NCBI RefSeq assembly: GCF_029023785.1
Contig: NZ_CP118955.1
Span: forward strand, 1,052,501-1,116,500
DNA length: 64,000 nt
Direction: 5' to 3'
From: Enterococcus faecium
GTDB lineage: Bacteria; Bacillota; Bacilli; Lactobacillales; Enterococcaceae
How positions within the stretch are numbered: position 1 is the first letter of the stretch; each line of letters opens with the position of its first letter. Both the position numbers and the translations under genes were made by a program. The notes below the pieces were generated by a model. That model was not told the DNA's origin, ran no database searches, and saw only the letters and a list, made by a program, of their open reading frames with translations. This document shows, in pieces, positions 28,854 to 39,468 of the stretch.

Positions 28854-29876
28854 ATGATAGTAATTATGAAAAAAGAAGCAACGGAAGAACAAATAAAAAA
28901 AGTCGTCGATCATATCGAAAAAGAAGGATTCAAAGTCTCAATCGATCAAGGAACAGAACGAGTAGTGATTGGACTAAAAGGTGATACGCGAAGTTTACAA
29001 GAAGGAGCATTTACACGCTATGAAGGAGTAGAAAATGCTGTGCGTATTTTAAACACATACAAATTGACTTCTCGAGAATTCCATCCTGGCAATACAGTCG
29101 TGGATGTAGACGGAGTAAAAATTGGTGACGGCAGTTTCGTGACGATGGCTGGTCCTTGTTCTATCGAAGGATTAGACCAAATCAGAGAATGTGCGCGAAT
29201 GGCCAAAGCCGGGGGCGCAAAAATTCTGCGAGGTGGTGCCTTCAAACCACGTACTTCTCCGTATGCTTTCCAAGGTTTAGAAGAAGAAGGATTGAAATAC
29301 ATCCGTCAAGCGGCTGATGAATTTGGAATGAAAGTGATTACTGAAGTGATGGATGAAGGGCATATCGACATGGTGGCTGAGTACAGCGATATCCTACAGA
29401 TTGGCGCACGTAATATGCAAAATTTTAAACTGCTATCTGCTGTCGGTAAAACAGGTAAACCTGTTGGATTGAAACGTGGAATTTCCGGTACGATCAATGA
29501 ATGGCTTAATGCTGCAGAATACATTGCAGTCGAAGACAAATCTCCTGTCATTTTTATCGAACGTGGGATTCGGACTTACGAAACAGCGACACGTAATACG
29601 TTTGATTTAAGTGCTGTCCCATTGATGAAAAAATTAACTCATTTCCCTGTGATTGTTGATCCAAGTCATGGTACAGGAATTTGGGAACTTGTACCACCAA
29701 TGGCTCGTGCGGGTGTGGCAAGCGGAGCAGATGGCATGATCGTAGAGATCCATCCTGATCCTGCAAATGCTTGGTCAGACGGTCCCCAATCGTTGAATGA
29801 AAAGACTTACTCACGCATGATGAAAGAAGTTGCGATCATGAAAGAAGCAATGGAAAAGATTCAGACACTCGATTAA
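28854..29876 (+). CDS. aroF: 3-deoxy-7-phosphoheptulonate (DAHP) synthase
   Basis: First enzyme of the shikimate pathway; it joins PEP and erythrose-4-phosphate. It is a type I-beta enzyme. Residues ~1-70 form the ferredoxin-like regulatory domain (IVIMKKEATEEQIKKVV), and the barrel carries MAGPCSIEG, RGGAFKPRTSPYAFQG, QIGARNMQNF, GLKRG and DPSHGTG. The regulatory domain makes feedback control by Tyr or Phe likely, by analogy with related enzymes. The start at 28854 has only a weak ribosome binding site (GCGGGAAAAA). It heads the aro operon behind the attenuator. Length 340. Confidence 0.95.
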   Translation: MIVIMKKEATEEQIKKVVDHIEKEGFKVSIDQGTERVVIGLKGDTRSLQEGAFTRYEGVENAVRILNTYKLTSREFHPGNTVVDVDGVKIGDGSFVTMAGPCSIEGLDQIRECARMAKAGGAKILRGGAFKPRTSPYAFQGLEEEGLKYIRQAADEFGMKVITEVMDEGHIDMVAEYSDILQIGARNMQNFKLLSAVGKTGKPVGLKRGISGTINEWLNAAEYIAVEDKSPVIFIERGIRTYETATRNTFDLSAVPLMKKLTHFPVIVDPSHGTGIWELVPPMARAGVASGADGMIVEIHPDPANAWSDGPQSLNEKTYSRMMKEVAIMKEAMEKIQTLD

Positions 29877-29908
29877 TTCCAGCTTTTTAAAAGAAAGAAG
29901 TGAAATGA

Positions 29909-30973
29909 ATGCTTACTGTACATGTTGATAACCAAAAATACGATATTCATATTGAAAAAGGCGCACTAGAACAGGCTGGATCATGGCTTCAAACGATTTG
30001 GAGACCTCAAAAAGTAGCTGTGATCACTGATACAAACGTTGCTCCACTATATGCAGAAAAAATCATGTTCCAATTGAGACAAGCTAATTTTGAACCAGTC
30101 CTTTCAATCGTACCGGCGGGTGAGACCAGTAAATCTTTAGAACAAGCAGCTGAGTTATACGATTTTTTAGCAGATAATGATTTTACCCGCAGCGATGGGA
30201 TACTTGCACTTGGTGGAGGAATGGTGGGTGATCTAGCCGCATTCGTGGCCTCGACGTTCATGCGTGGGATCCATTTCGTTCAAATTCCGACTACGCTACT
30301 TGCACAAGTAGATTCTAGTATTGGCGGGAAGACAGCAGTCAATACAAACAAAGCGAAAAACCTTGTCGGAACATTTAGCCAGCCAGCTGGTGTATTGATT
30401 GATCCTGAGGTTCTAAAAACTTTGCCGGTACGTCGTTTACGAGAAGGAATCGCTGAAATCATCAAATCAGCAGCTATAGCAGATGCAACGCTTTGGAAAC
30501 AGCTGAACGAGCTGAAAGACGAAAAAAATCTTCTGGAACATGCTGTTCCAATCATTACTGCTACGTTGGAAATCAAACGAAAAGTAGTGGAAGAAGATGT
30601 CTTTGACCAAGGAAATCGACTTATTTTAAATTTTGGTCATACAATTGGCCATGCAATTGAAAATACAGCAGGATATGGGGTAGTCAGTCATGGAGAAGGA
30701 GTAGCTATTGGAATGGTAGCCATCACTTCTCATGCAGAAAAAATCGGCTTGTCTCCAACTGGATCGACAGCTGCTTTAGAAAGGATACTTCAAAAATTCC
30801 ATCTGCCGATTACGTATGATCTAAGTCATCCAGATGAATTATTCCACGCGATAACCCATGATAAGAAAGCAAGAGGAAGCCAATTGAATATCATCTTGCT
30901 AGAAAAGATTGGGCAAGCAAAAATCGTTCCTGTTCCCACAGAGACATTCAAAGATTACTTAGGAGGACTGTAA
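29909..30973 (+). CDS. aroB: 3-dehydroquinate synthase
   Basis: NAD- and metal-dependent enzyme that cyclises DAHP to 3-dehydroquinate, step 2 of the shikimate pathway. Motifs: [32 protein letters not shown] (NAD site), [21 protein letters not shown], and [11 protein letters not shown] with [11 protein letters not shown] as metal ligands. 354 residues, normal. It follows aroF by 32 bases with AGAAAGAAGTG before the ATG. It lies one base from aroC, so the two are coupled. Confidence 0.96.
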   Translation: MLTVHVDNQKYDIHIEKGALEQAGSWLQTIWRPQKVAVITDTNVAPLYAEKIMFQLRQANFEPVLSIVPAGETSKSLEQAAELYDFLADNDFTRSDGILALGGGMVGDLAAFVASTFMRGIHFVQIPTTLLAQVDSSIGGKTAVNTNKAKNLVGTFSQPAGVLIDPEVLKTLPVRRLREGIAEIIKSAAIADATLWKQLNELKDEKNLLEHAVPIITATLEIKRKVVEEDVFDQGNRLILNFGHTIGHAIENTAGYGVVSHGEGVAIGMVAITSHAEKIGLSPTGSTAALERILQKFHLPITYDLSHPDELFHAITHDKKARGSQLNIILLEKIGQAKIVPVPTETFKDYLGGL

Positions 30974-30974
30974 G

Positions 30975-32141
30975 ATGCGTTATATGACTGCGGGAGAATC
31001 CCATGGACCAGAATTAACAGCGATTATTGAAGGACTACCAGCAGGATTACCTCTGTCAGAAGAAGAAATCAATCACGAACTCGCTCGCAGACAAGCTGGT
31101 TACGGCAGAGGAGGAAGGATGAAGATCGAAAAAGATCGTGTTCGGATCACGTCTGGCATCCGTCACGGCAAAACAATTGGTTCACCTGTCACTTTAGTGG
31201 TAGAAAATAAAGATTGGAAAAATTGGACAACTGTCATGTCTGTAGCAGAAGTGCCTGAAAAAGACCAATCACTGCGGCGAGTTGCACGTCCGCGTCCAGG
31301 ACACGCGGATTTGGTAGGCGGTATGAAATACCATCATCGAGATCTTCGGAATGTGCTTGAACGGTCCTCTGCAAGAGAGACGACCATGCGTGTAGCAATC
31401 GGCGCAATTGCCAAGAAAATTCTGGAAGAACTTGACATCATCGTAGCAGGACACGTGATTTGTCTTGGTGGAATCCAAGCAGAAATACCTGGAAATATCT
31501 CGATTCAAGAAATCAAAGAAATTTCTGAAGCGTCAGAAGTACGAGTTGTTGATCCAGCAGTTGAGCAAAGAATAAAAGATTTGATCGATCAGACAAAGAA
31601 AAATGGAGATACGATCGGAGGAATTGTAGAAGTGCTCGTTGGAGGTGTTCCAGCTGGATTAGGAAGCTACGTACAATGGGACACGAAGCTAGATGCCAAA
31701 ATCGCACAAGCTGTGGTTAGTATCAATGCTTTTAAAGGCGTAGAATTTGGGGTCGGATTCACTTCTGGTTCATTACCAGGCTCAGAAGTGATGGATGAGA
31801 TCCTATGGGAAGAAGAAAGAGGCTATTTCCGACGTACCAATAATCTAGGCGGCTTCGAAGGCGGAATGACCAATGGCGAACCACTTGTCATTCGCGGGGT
31901 CATGAAACCCATCCCTACATTGTACAAGCCACTTCAAAGTGTTGATATCGATACAAAAGAACCTTACAAAGCAAGTGTAGAACGTTCGGATAGTACAGCA
32001 GTTCCTGCAGCTAGCGTCGTTGCGGAAAATGTTGTAGCCACTGTGGTAGCGACAGAGCTATTGTCAAAATTCCCAAGTGATTCGCTTGTTGAGTTGAAAG
32101 TTGCAGTGAAGGAGTACCGTGACTACTTGAAACATTATTAA
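30975..32141 (+). CDS. aroC: Chorismate synthase
   Basis: FMN-dependent enzyme that converts EPSP to chorismate, the last common step. Family signatures: [60 protein letters not shown] and [15 protein letters not shown]. At 388 residues it has the length of Gram-positive enzymes. AGGAGG at the end of aroB drives translation, with a single base between genes. The gene order (C before tyrA and aroA) matches streptococcal and enterococcal operons. Confidence 0.97.
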   Translation: MRYMTAGESHGPELTAIIEGLPAGLPLSEEEINHELARRQAGYGRGGRMKIEKDRVRITSGIRHGKTIGSPVTLVVENKDWKNWTTVMSVAEVPEKDQSLRRVARPRPGHADLVGGMKYHHRDLRNVLERSSARETTMRVAIGAIAKKILEELDIIVAGHVICLGGIQAEIPGNISIQEIKEISEASEVRVVDPAVEQRIKDLIDQTKKNGDTIGGIVEVLVGGVPAGLGSYVQWDTKLDAKIAQAVVSINAFKGVEFGVGFTSGSLPGSEVMDEILWEEERGYFRRTNNLGGFEGGMTNGEPLVIRGVMKPIPTLYKPLQSVDIDTKEPYKASVERSDSTAVPAASVVAENVVATVVATELLSKFPSDSLVELKVAVKEYRDYLKHY

Positions 32142-32157
32142 AAAGGGGGCAAATAAG

Positions 32158-33249
32158 ATGGCACAACATGTTTTTATCGTGGGGCTTGGACTGATTGGTG
32201 CTTCTATGGCACTTTGTATTCGTCAGACCAATCCAGAACTGATAGTAGTTGGTTGGGATAGTCAGTCAAAAACCCGTGAGCAAGCAATAGAACAGCAGAT
32301 CGTTGATTACGTTGCAAATGATTTTGAAACAGGTGCAGAACAAGCAGACGTTATCTTATTAGCCGTTCCCGTCCGTACAACCTTAGCTTATCTTGCTGTC
32401 CTTGAAAGAATCAACTTGTCTGATCACGTCATCATTACGGATGTCAGCAGTACGAAGCAGCAAGTCGTGACATCCGCTGAGCAGAAAAATCTTCGGTTTG
32501 TCGGTGGACATCCAATGGCTGGCTCTCATAAATCAGGTATACAGGCAGCAGATGCTAAACTATTTGAAAATGCCTATTACATCTTTACACCTTTGGAAAA
32601 GACGAAAAAAGATGTTGAAAAACTGCAAGAACTATTTTGCGGAACCAAAGCAAAATACGTAACTCTTACAGCAAGAGAACATGACCGTATAACAGGAATG
32701 CTAAGTCATTTTCCACATATTCTGGCAGCTGGCTTAGTCAATCAGGCAGAACAATTCAATCAAGAGTATCCGCGAGCCAAACAACTGGCAGCAGGAGGCT
32801 TTCGAGATATCACTAGGATCGCTTCCTCGGATCCTGTTATGTGGACAGATATTTTGTTGAGCAATAAGCAGATATTATTGGAACGATTGGCGGATTGGCA
32901 GCAAGAAATGGCACAAATAGCAGAATGGATCATGACTGAGAACCAATCGGAAATCTTTTCTTTTTTCAATCGGGCAAAAGAAAGTCGAGACCAGTTGCCT
33001 ATCCATAAGCAAGGCGCGATTCCTGCCTTCTTTGATTTATTTATCGATGTGCCAGATGAACCTGGCGTTATTGCAGAAGTAACTGGACTGATCGGAAAAG
33101 CGGGAGTTTCTTTGATTAATTTGAAGATCCAAGAGACCAGGGAAGATATTTTAGGAATACTGCAAATCAGTTTTAAAAACCAACAGGATTTGTTACAAGC
33201 AAAAAGAATCATTATGTCTAATACCAGTTATCATTGCTGGATCAAATAG
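32158..33249 (+). CDS. tyrA: Prephenate dehydrogenase
   Basis: NAD-dependent oxidative decarboxylase that converts prephenate to 4-hydroxyphenylpyruvate, the tyrosine precursor. Dinucleotide-binding motif VGLGLIGASMA is at the N-terminus; VGGHPMAGSHKSG and the catalytic-helix region DRITGMLSHFPH follow. A C-terminal ACT domain (~295-363: VPDEPGVIAEVTGLIGKAG) suggests feedback regulation by an aromatic amino acid. 363 residues. It starts after AAGGGGGC. Confidence 0.95.
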   Translation: MAQHVFIVGLGLIGASMALCIRQTNPELIVVGWDSQSKTREQAIEQQIVDYVANDFETGAEQADVILLAVPVRTTLAYLAVLERINLSDHVIITDVSSTKQQVVTSAEQKNLRFVGGHPMAGSHKSGIQAADAKLFENAYYIFTPLEKTKKDVEKLQELFCGTKAKYVTLTAREHDRITGMLSHFPHILAAGLVNQAEQFNQEYPRAKQLAAGGFRDITRIASSDPVMWTDILLSNKQILLERLADWQQEMAQIAEWIMTENQSEIFSFFNRAKESRDQLPIHKQGAIPAFFDLFIDVPDEPGVIAEVTGLIGKAGVSLINLKIQETREDILGILQISFKNQQDLLQAKRIIMSNTSYHCWIK

Positions 33250-33261
33250 GAGGCTGGATAA

Positions 33262-34557
33262 ATGCAATTATTACAACAAATACATGGATTAAGAGGAACT
33301 GTTAGGATACCAGCAGACAAATCAATTTCTCATCGCAGCATCATGTTTGGGGCAATTGCGGAAGGAACGACGACTATACAAAATTTTTTGCGCGCAGAAG
33401 ATTGTCTGAGTACTTTACATGCCTTCCAGCAATTAGGCGTTGAAATCGAAGAAGAGGAAGAGATGATCAAGATTCATGGTCGCGGTAGCCACTCATTTGT
33501 CCAACCAACCGAATCAATCGACATGGGAAACTCCGGTACGACCATACGTTTATTGATGGGTATTTTGGCTGGACAGCCTTTTATGACTACTCTGTTCGGG
33601 GATGCTTCGTTGTCTAAACGTCCAATGGGGCGAGTGATGGAACCTTTACGCGAGATGGGCGCTGACTTGCAAGGAAAAGAGAATGAGCAGTATCTACCAA
33701 TCACTGTGACAGGAACCAACTCTTTATCACCTATCCGATACAATATGCCTGTAGCCAGTGCGCAAGTCAAATCTGCTTTGCTGTTTGCGGCATTAAAAGC
33801 AGAAGGCACATCCGTAATCGTTGAAAAAGAACGTTCCCGTAACCATACGGAAGAAATGATTCGTCAATTTGGCGGAAGGATCTCAGTAGAAGGTAAAACA
33901 ATCACGGTAACAGGACCACAAAAATTAACTGGTCAACAGATAACTGTTCCAGGCGATATTTCATCGGCTGCTTTCTTTCTAGCAGCAGGGCTTCTTGTTC
34001 CGGAAAGCCAACTGTTATTAAAAAATGTCGGGGTCAATCCAACAAGAACCGGTATCTTAGATGTGCTGGAGGAGATGGGCGCAGCGATTACCCAGACGAA
34101 TCACAATGAACAGAACCAATCGGCTGATTTAAGTGTCAAGACGAGTCATTTGAAGAAAGCAACGATTGGTGGAGAAATCATTCCACGTCTGATTGATGAA
34201 TTGCCCATTCTAGCTTTAGTGGCTACTCAAGCAGAAGGAATCACGATCATCAAAGACGCAGAAGAATTAAAAGTAAAAGAAACCAACAGAATTGATGCGG
34301 TGGCAGAAGAATTACAGAAAATGGGAGCAAAGATAAAAGCGACAGCAGACGGTCTGATCATCCATGGGCCGACACCTCTGCATGGCGCAAAAGTGTCCAG
34401 CAGAGGCGATCATCGAATCGGTATGATGCTGCAAGTAGCTGCTTTGATAGCTGATGGACCTTGCGAACTAGAAGGAGCTGAAGCTGTTTCAATCTCTTAT
34501 CCGGCATTTTTTGACGATTTAGCAGAACTTGTGTCAGGAGGAGAAGCTCATGGCTAG
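33262..34557 (+). CDS. aroA: 3-phosphoshikimate 1-carboxyvinyltransferase (EPSP synthase)
   Basis: It joins shikimate-3-phosphate and PEP. Motifs: [74 protein letters not shown] and [14 protein letters not shown] with [11 protein letters not shown] near the end. The 431-residue length is typical. It starts 12 bases after tyrA behind TAGGAGG. The end overlaps aroK by 8 bases; the aroK ribosome binding site AGGAGGAG lies inside this gene. Confidence 0.97.
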   Translation: MQLLQQIHGLRGTVRIPADKSISHRSIMFGAIAEGTTTIQNFLRAEDCLSTLHAFQQLGVEIEEEEEMIKIHGRGSHSFVQPTESIDMGNSGTTIRLLMGILAGQPFMTTLFGDASLSKRPMGRVMEPLREMGADLQGKENEQYLPITVTGTNSLSPIRYNMPVASAQVKSALLFAALKAEGTSVIVEKERSRNHTEEMIRQFGGRISVEGKTITVTGPQKLTGQQITVPGDISSAAFFLAAGLLVPESQLLLKNVGVNPTRTGILDVLEEMGAAITQTNHNEQNQSADLSVKTSHLKKATIGGEIIPRLIDELPILALVATQAEGITIIKDAEELKVKETNRIDAVAEELQKMGAKIKATADGLIIHGPTPLHGAKVSSRGDHRIGMMLQVAALIADGPCELEGAEAVSISYPAFFDDLAELVSGGEAHG

Positions 34558-35059
34558 CATTTTGCTGATTGGTTTCATGGGCGCTGGAAAAACAACAATC
34601 GGTAAAGGGTTAGCTCAACGTTTACAAAAAGAGTATGTAGATTTAGATACAAAGATTGAGGAACATATCCAATTGTCGATTGCCGAATATTTTCACTATT
34701 ACGGTGAAAAAAGCTTTCGAAAAGTGGAGTCAGATATTTTAAGAAAGCTGTCAAATGAAGATAAAATTATCGCGACTGGTGGAGGGATTGTCCAAAGTGC
34801 AGAAAATCGGCGTTTTTTAAAAACACAGCCGATTGTTCTTTACTTAGAGGCAGAAGCGGACTGTCTAGTTGATCGTATCCAACAAGATGAAACGTCTATT
34901 CGACCTTTAGCTCTTGGAAAAACAAGAGAAGAAATAAAAGCATTATTGGCACAACGACTTTCTTGGTATGAAGAAAGTGCGACACATCGAATCAACACGA
35001 CCAATCAAACACCAGAAAAGATCATCGATACCATTATAGAAAGGATCAAAAGCATATGA
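34550..35059 (+). CDS. aroK: Shikimate kinase
   Basis: A 169-residue P-loop kinase that makes shikimate-3-phosphate. Walker A is [12 protein letters not shown], the shikimate-binding region is [11 protein letters not shown] and FRKVESDIL, followed by TGGGIVQ and the lid RPLAL. It starts at ATG 34550 after AGGAGGAG, inside the end of aroA; longer in-frame starts lie before that ribosome binding site. It overlaps pheA by 4 bases (ATGA). Confidence 0.95.
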   Translation: MASILLIGFMGAGKTTIGKGLAQRLQKEYVDLDTKIEEHIQLSIAEYFHYYGEKSFRKVESDILRKLSNEDKIIATGGGIVQSAENRRFLKTQPIVLYLEAEADCLVDRIQQDETSIRPLALGKTREEIKALLAQRLSWYEESATHRINTTNQTPEKIIDTIIERIKSI

Positions 35060-35892
35060 ACGTCAGCTATCTAGGGCCAGAAAGTTCATTCACTTATCAG
35101 GCGGCTTGTCAGCTATTTCCTACAGAACAATTGACTGCGTATGCTTCCATCCCTGCTTGTTTGCGCGCTTTGTTTCGCAAACAAGTCGATCTGGCTGTCG
35201 TTCCTGTAGAGAATTCATTGGAAGGATCTGTTCATCACACAATCGATCTTCTTTCCAAACATCCAGAAGTCGAAGTTAAAAGTGAAATCGTTCTTCCTAT
35301 CAAGCAGCAGCTTTTAGGCAATCCAGCAACAAAGATTACAAAAATCCTTTCACATCCACAAGCACTAGCACAATCACAACAGTTTTTAGAAACGCATTAT
35401 CCTAATGTTCCTTTAGTAGCAACAGAATCAACAACTGCTGCAGCAATGTATGTAGCAGAACATCCGAAAGAAGACGCAGCAGCGATTGCTTCATTAGAAA
35501 CAGCACAGCATGTTGGATTGGAGATCTTAGCTGAGAATATCCAAGATAATGAGTTGAATCAGACACGTTTTTGGATCATAGGTGATCGAAAGATGACCAG
35601 CCAGCAGCCAGCTCCAGTAAAAATGAGTGTCATCTTGACACTACCTGCTAATCGGCCAGGGATGCTTCATAAAATGCTGGCAGCTTTCGGATGGCGGGAG
35701 ATCAACTTAAGTAAGATTGAATCCCGACCATTGAAAACCAGTTTGGGAGAATATTTTTTCGTGATCGATTTGTTGTTGGACCGCCCAATGACATTAGTAG
35801 AGAATGCGCTCCAAGAAATCAAGATGCTCGGAGGAGAAAGTCAAATATTGGGCTGTTATCCAGTGCTGACAGTAGAAGAGACGCGTAGATGA
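35056..35892 (+). CDS. pheA: Prephenate dehydratase
   Basis: It converts prephenate to phenylpyruvate, the phenylalanine precursor. The catalytic domain carries YLGPESSFTYQAA, VPVENSLEGSVHHTIDLL and the NQTRFWIIG motif with the essential Thr. The C-terminal ACT domain (~195-270) has the IESRPLK motif of Phe-binding allosteric sites, so product inhibition is expected. 278 residues, no fused chorismate mutase. It overlaps aroK by 4 bases and is the last gene of the operon. Confidence 0.96.
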   Translation: MNVSYLGPESSFTYQAACQLFPTEQLTAYASIPACLRALFRKQVDLAVVPVENSLEGSVHHTIDLLSKHPEVEVKSEIVLPIKQQLLGNPATKITKILSHPQALAQSQQFLETHYPNVPLVATESTTAAAMYVAEHPKEDAAAIASLETAQHVGLEILAENIQDNELNQTRFWIIGDRKMTSQQPAPVKMSVILTLPANRPGMLHKMLAAFGWREINLSKIESRPLKTSLGEYFFVIDLLLDRPMTLVENALQEIKMLGGESQILGCYPVLTVEETRR

Positions 35893-35904
35893 AAGTCAAG
35901 AATA

Positions 35905-35940
35905 CTGATTGATTTATTTAACTTAAAATAAAAAAATCAG
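35905..35940. terminator. AT-rich bidirectional terminator after pheA
   Basis: CTGATTGATTTATTT pairs with AAATAAAAAAATCAG, one mismatch, around a short loop. It lies between convergent pheA and the histidine kinase gene. The T-run is inside the stem on the minus strand, so efficiency on either strand is uncertain. Confidence 0.55.
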
Positions 35941-35954
35941 TGCTTGGCTATTCT

Positions 35955-37691
35955 TTATTTTTGATATTCTGATTGATTTTTAGGAAGAAGCGGTAGACAA
36001 ATCGTTACAGTCGTTCCTGTCCCAATCACTGATTGGATCGTTAAGCCATATGCATCGCCATACATTAGGCGTATCCGCTCATCTACATGGCTGATGCCGA
36101 TTCCTGAAAAATGATCATTTTTTTGTTTGGTATTTTCAGTATCGAAGCCATCGCCGTTATCAATCACTTCGAATAAAAGAAGCTGATTTTTTGTTTTGCC
36201 GTACACCGTGATGAATCCTTGCGTTTTATTGTGAAAAGCATGAAGATAGGCGTTTTCGATAATTGGTTGAAGGATCATATTCGGCATAGATAATGACTGC
36301 AGTTCATCAGGAATCATTATTTTAGCCGAGATTCTTTCGCCATATCGCATACTCAAAAGATCGATGTAACTTTGTACGCTTTTGATTTCTTCCTTGACTG
36401 GAATCACTTCTTCTTTTTTCCCAATCGTACTTCTTAGTAAAGTAATGAAACTGTCGATTCCTTGAACTGCTTCATCTGTTTTTTTCTGCCAAATCAAAAA
36501 TTTCAAGCTAGTCAGCGTATTATAAATAAAATGGGGCTGTATCTGTGCTTGCATAGTTTGGATTTCAAGCGAACGTTTCTTCTTTTCGTCTTGGATCGTC
36601 TGTTCATAATGATGCTGAGCATTACTTAGCAATTGATTGATCGTATTCCCTAGCAATTGGACTTCATGGCTTCCTTGTACAGGAACAGTAGCTTTTAAGC
36701 CATCTTCCTCTAGCCGTTTTAGCGAATCAATCAAGCGGTAGATCGATTTTGTGTGTCGATCCAAATACATAAATACCAATGAGCCAGCAAAAGCAAGTGT
36801 CACGATATTATACAAAATAATCGGAAAAATCACGCCCATTTGGTTAGATAAAGAATGAAGATCGACTTGACTGAGTAATGTACAATCCTGGCGGTACAGA
36901 GGAAGACGGGTCAACTGCTGTCCATTTGAAATCGTTGTTTCACCTACTGTTAGTTTTTTGAAAATCATTGATCGGCTCCCAATTGTATTTTCTTCATTTG
37001 ATGCGATGATCGTCTGTTCTTCGTTCATGAAGGAGATCTTCGATATCTCAGGATTTACTACAGATTGAAAAAGATTCGCTAGTTGCTTGGATGAGATCGA
37101 TAAAACAGCATATCCGTAAACGTGATTCAATGTATTTTTCAGTTTTTTGACAAAGAAGACGCTGGGTGCTTTCTTATCGCGAAGAGTCAATCCGTGGTGT
37201 GCAAAAAGCATTTGTGTATCAGCAGCACGTTCATTCACTCTCTGAGCAATCGCAGATTGAAAAAAAGAATCGGCAGATACGGCAGTGAGCATGTCGTTTC
37301 CGACAAAAGTTCTTCCATTTTCTCCAAAGATCAATACATCGTAATCGATCATTGGATGGATTTTTGAAAGAGAGTCATTCATTTTTTGGATTGTTCTTAG
37401 TTGCTGAAGCTGTTCCATATGTTGGGCTGGATCATTGGAAAAATAGCTTTTGACAGCTGGATTAGAATCAAAAGCGGCTAATGTATTCTCGATTGTATCA
37501 TTCAAACTTTCAAATTCAGATTGAATCTTTTTTAGTACCACATCATTCGATTGATTGAACAGCTGGATATAGGCATCCCTTGATCGATGATAAATAAACA
37601 AAGAAATGACGATGGCTTGCAGAAAAAGACCGATGAACAAAATGAACAGAAGTTTGGCAAAGAGTTCATGCTCTTTGATTTTTTTTCTCAT
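35955..37691 (-). CDS. YesM-type sensor histidine kinase
   Basis: A 578-residue sensor kinase of the LytS/YesM class. An N-terminal helix (~15-37) and a second helix (~280-305) flank an extracellular sensor of about 240 residues. A HAMP-like linker, the His_kinase domain with phospho-acceptor in QIQPHFIYNTLTSLKFLIW, and an HATPase (NMILQPIIENAYLHAF, DNGDGFD, GIGISHVDERIRLMYG) follow. It overlaps the response regulator by 4 bases (ATGA). With the divergent sugar ABC genes it probably senses an extracellular carbohydrate; the ligand is unknown. Confidence 0.92.
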   Translation of the reverse strand: MRKKIKEHELFAKLLFILFIGLFLQAIVISLFIYHRSRDAYIQLFNQSNDVVLKKIQSEFESLNDTIENTLAAFDSNPAVKSYFSNDPAQHMEQLQQLRTIQKMNDSLSKIHPMIDYDVLIFGENGRTFVGNDMLTAVSADSFFQSAIAQRVNERAADTQMLFAHHGLTLRDKKAPSVFFVKKLKNTLNHVYGYAVLSISSKQLANLFQSVVNPEISKISFMNEEQTIIASNEENTIGSRSMIFKKLTVGETTISNGQQLTRLPLYRQDCTLLSQVDLHSLSNQMGVIFPIILYNIVTLAFAGSLVFMYLDRHTKSIYRLIDSLKRLEEDGLKATVPVQGSHEVQLLGNTINQLLSNAQHHYEQTIQDEKKKRSLEIQTMQAQIQPHFIYNTLTSLKFLIWQKKTDEAVQGIDSFITLLRSTIGKKEEVIPVKEEIKSVQSYIDLLSMRYGERISAKIMIPDELQSLSMPNMILQPIIENAYLHAFHNKTQGFITVYGKTKNQLLLFEVIDNGDGFDTENTKQKNDHFSGIGISHVDERIRLMYGDAYGLTIQSVIGTGTTVTICLPLLPKNQSEYQK

Positions 37692-39196
37692 TTTACAAAA
37701 GTTCCTTTACGGTATTGAGAAGGTGTCATTCCTGTCTCTTCTTTAAAAACTCTGGAGAAATAACCCAGTTCGGTATAGCCGACTTTCTCACAGATTTCCG
37801 TCAAAGTAAGCCGTGTTTCCGTCAAAAAGAGCTTGGCTTTACTGATACGGACTTTTTTTAGATATTTTGAAAAGTTGATACCAAATTTTTCAGTAAAGAT
37901 GGCTGAGAGATAGCTATATGAAAAATGATATTTTTCGGATAAAAGTTGTAAATTGATTTCTTTCTCATAATTTTCCTGGACGAACTCGTAGATCAAAGTC
38001 AAGATATCGAAATTGTCTTTTTTTGCATTTGCAGAAAAGTGGGTGAGTTTCTCAAGTGTTTCTTTGACAAGAATAGAAAAATCTTCGAAATACTCAGCAT
38101 CGGCTAATAAAGAAGGAAGGGCGATCTTGAGCAAAGAAAGTTCTTCATTCCCAACATGCTCGTCAGCCAAAGCGTTGAGTAATGCATAGAAACGATTGAT
38201 TGCCTCATGTTTCAAATAAGCTGGATCAATAGGCTGTTCCAATATCGTCGTGAAGAAATTCTCAAGTTCTTTGACAGCTAAAGCGTAGTCTTTATGAACG
38301 ATTTTTGTTAAATAACTACTTGCTTGCTGCTCGTGGTTGGTTAATAACGGAAGAAGTTCATGCTGATAAGCAAGGTTCTTTCCCTTATGATAGAAACGTT
38401 GTCCTTTGGTGCAATTTCTGATCTCTTGGAATATTTCATTGATATCTTGGATTGCAAAAGAATCAGAAACAACAAAAAAATCACCTGGAAAAACTTCTTG
38501 ACGAAACTTTTGAACAAACTTCCTAAGTGTATCTTTGGAATCAGTATTGATTACATAGCCGGATTCTTCCGAAAAGGTAGAAACAGGATAAATAGTAAAC
38601 GAATCGTCGCTATCCATCAATGAATGGGTGATCGACTGTTTTTGTTTAGAGCCTTGTTTTGAACTGAATGGCCGTTTTTCGGTATATAACAGAAAAAACA
38701 AGGTGTGTTCAAAAAGAAGAGGGTCAAGCAATGGACGAGTTTGTCCAGCAATCTGCTGTGAAAGATTCTCGCAGATCTGCTCATAACGATTGGTGATTGG
38801 GCTTTTGTTGGGCTTTTTTTTGATTTTTTGTGAAACGGCAGTTAAGGAATTTAGAAAAAAATCAGGACTCAATCGAGGCTTTAAAAGATAATCAGCGACG
38901 CCTTCTTTAAAAGAATCTTTAACCATATCAAATTCATCATAGCTAGAGAGGATAAGGATCTGTGTTTCAGGTTGTTGCTGTTTTAATAGCCGCGATAATT
39001 CGATTCCATTTAATTCAGGCATCATTACATCTGTGACCACGATATCGATTGCATGTACCAAAGAAAAATCAAGCGCTTTCAACGGACTGGAAAAAGTCCC
39101 TATTAATTGAAACCCGTGCTCAGACCAATTGATCAACTGTTTCATTCCATCTAAAATCGTCTGTTCATCATCGATAAGAATTACGCGTATTGGCAT
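37688..39196 (-). CDS. YesN-type response regulator with AraC DNA-binding domain
   Basis: A 502-residue regulator. The N-terminal receiver domain (VILIDDEQTILDGMKQL, phospho-Asp in IDIVVTDVMMPELNG, LSSYDEFD, YLLKP) is joined by a long central region (~130-395, no clear fold) to a C-terminal AraC/XylS double HTH (NLQLLSEKYHFSYSYLSAIF and TLTEICEKVGYTELGYFSRVF). It precedes its kinase on the same transcript. The divergent position to the ABC importer at 39469 suggests it activates those genes. Its ribosome binding site (AAGGCGGG) is modest. Confidence 0.92.
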   Translation of the reverse strand: MPIRVILIDDEQTILDGMKQLINWSEHGFQLIGTFSSPLKALDFSLVHAIDIVVTDVMMPELNGIELSRLLKQQQPETQILILSSYDEFDMVKDSFKEGVADYLLKPRLSPDFFLNSLTAVSQKIKKKPNKSPITNRYEQICENLSQQIAGQTRPLLDPLLFEHTLFFLLYTEKRPFSSKQGSKQKQSITHSLMDSDDSFTIYPVSTFSEESGYVINTDSKDTLRKFVQKFRQEVFPGDFFVVSDSFAIQDINEIFQEIRNCTKGQRFYHKGKNLAYQHELLPLLTNHEQQASSYLTKIVHKDYALAVKELENFFTTILEQPIDPAYLKHEAINRFYALLNALADEHVGNEELSLLKIALPSLLADAEYFEDFSILVKETLEKLTHFSANAKKDNFDILTLIYEFVQENYEKEINLQLLSEKYHFSYSYLSAIFTEKFGINFSKYLKKVRISKAKLFLTETRLTLTEICEKVGYTELGYFSRVFKEETGMTPSQYRKGTFVK

Positions 39197-39390
39197 TTTT
39201 TTACCCGCCTTAAGAATAGTCTTGTAATTTAAAAATACTTATTTCTAGGAGAAAATGCAAGGATATTTTTATTTTAAAGAAACCTCACCATTTCGATCTT
39301 TGGTCTAGATGCTAAGATTATTCCTTTTGTCATAGTTGATTTGTATTTTTTTATTATTTTAGGAGAAATTTTTGAAGTATCTGAATAATA

Positions 39391-39419
39391 AAGAAACCGT
39401 TTTCAAATTTTGGTATGAT
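39391..39419 (+). promoter_or_regulatory. Activator-type promoter with cre site before the sugar ABC operon
   Basis: AAGAAACCGTTTTCA (39391-39405) matches the CcpA cre consensus at 14 of 15 positions. TATGAT at 39414-39419, preceded by TGG, is an extended -10, while the -35 position is not consensus and is occupied by the cre. This suits a promoter that needs an activator (the YesN-type regulator) and is repressed by CcpA when better sugars are present. Confidence 0.6.
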
Positions 39420-39468
39420 GAATGTAGCAAACGTAAACAACTAATGGATGGAAAAGGAGCGGATAAAA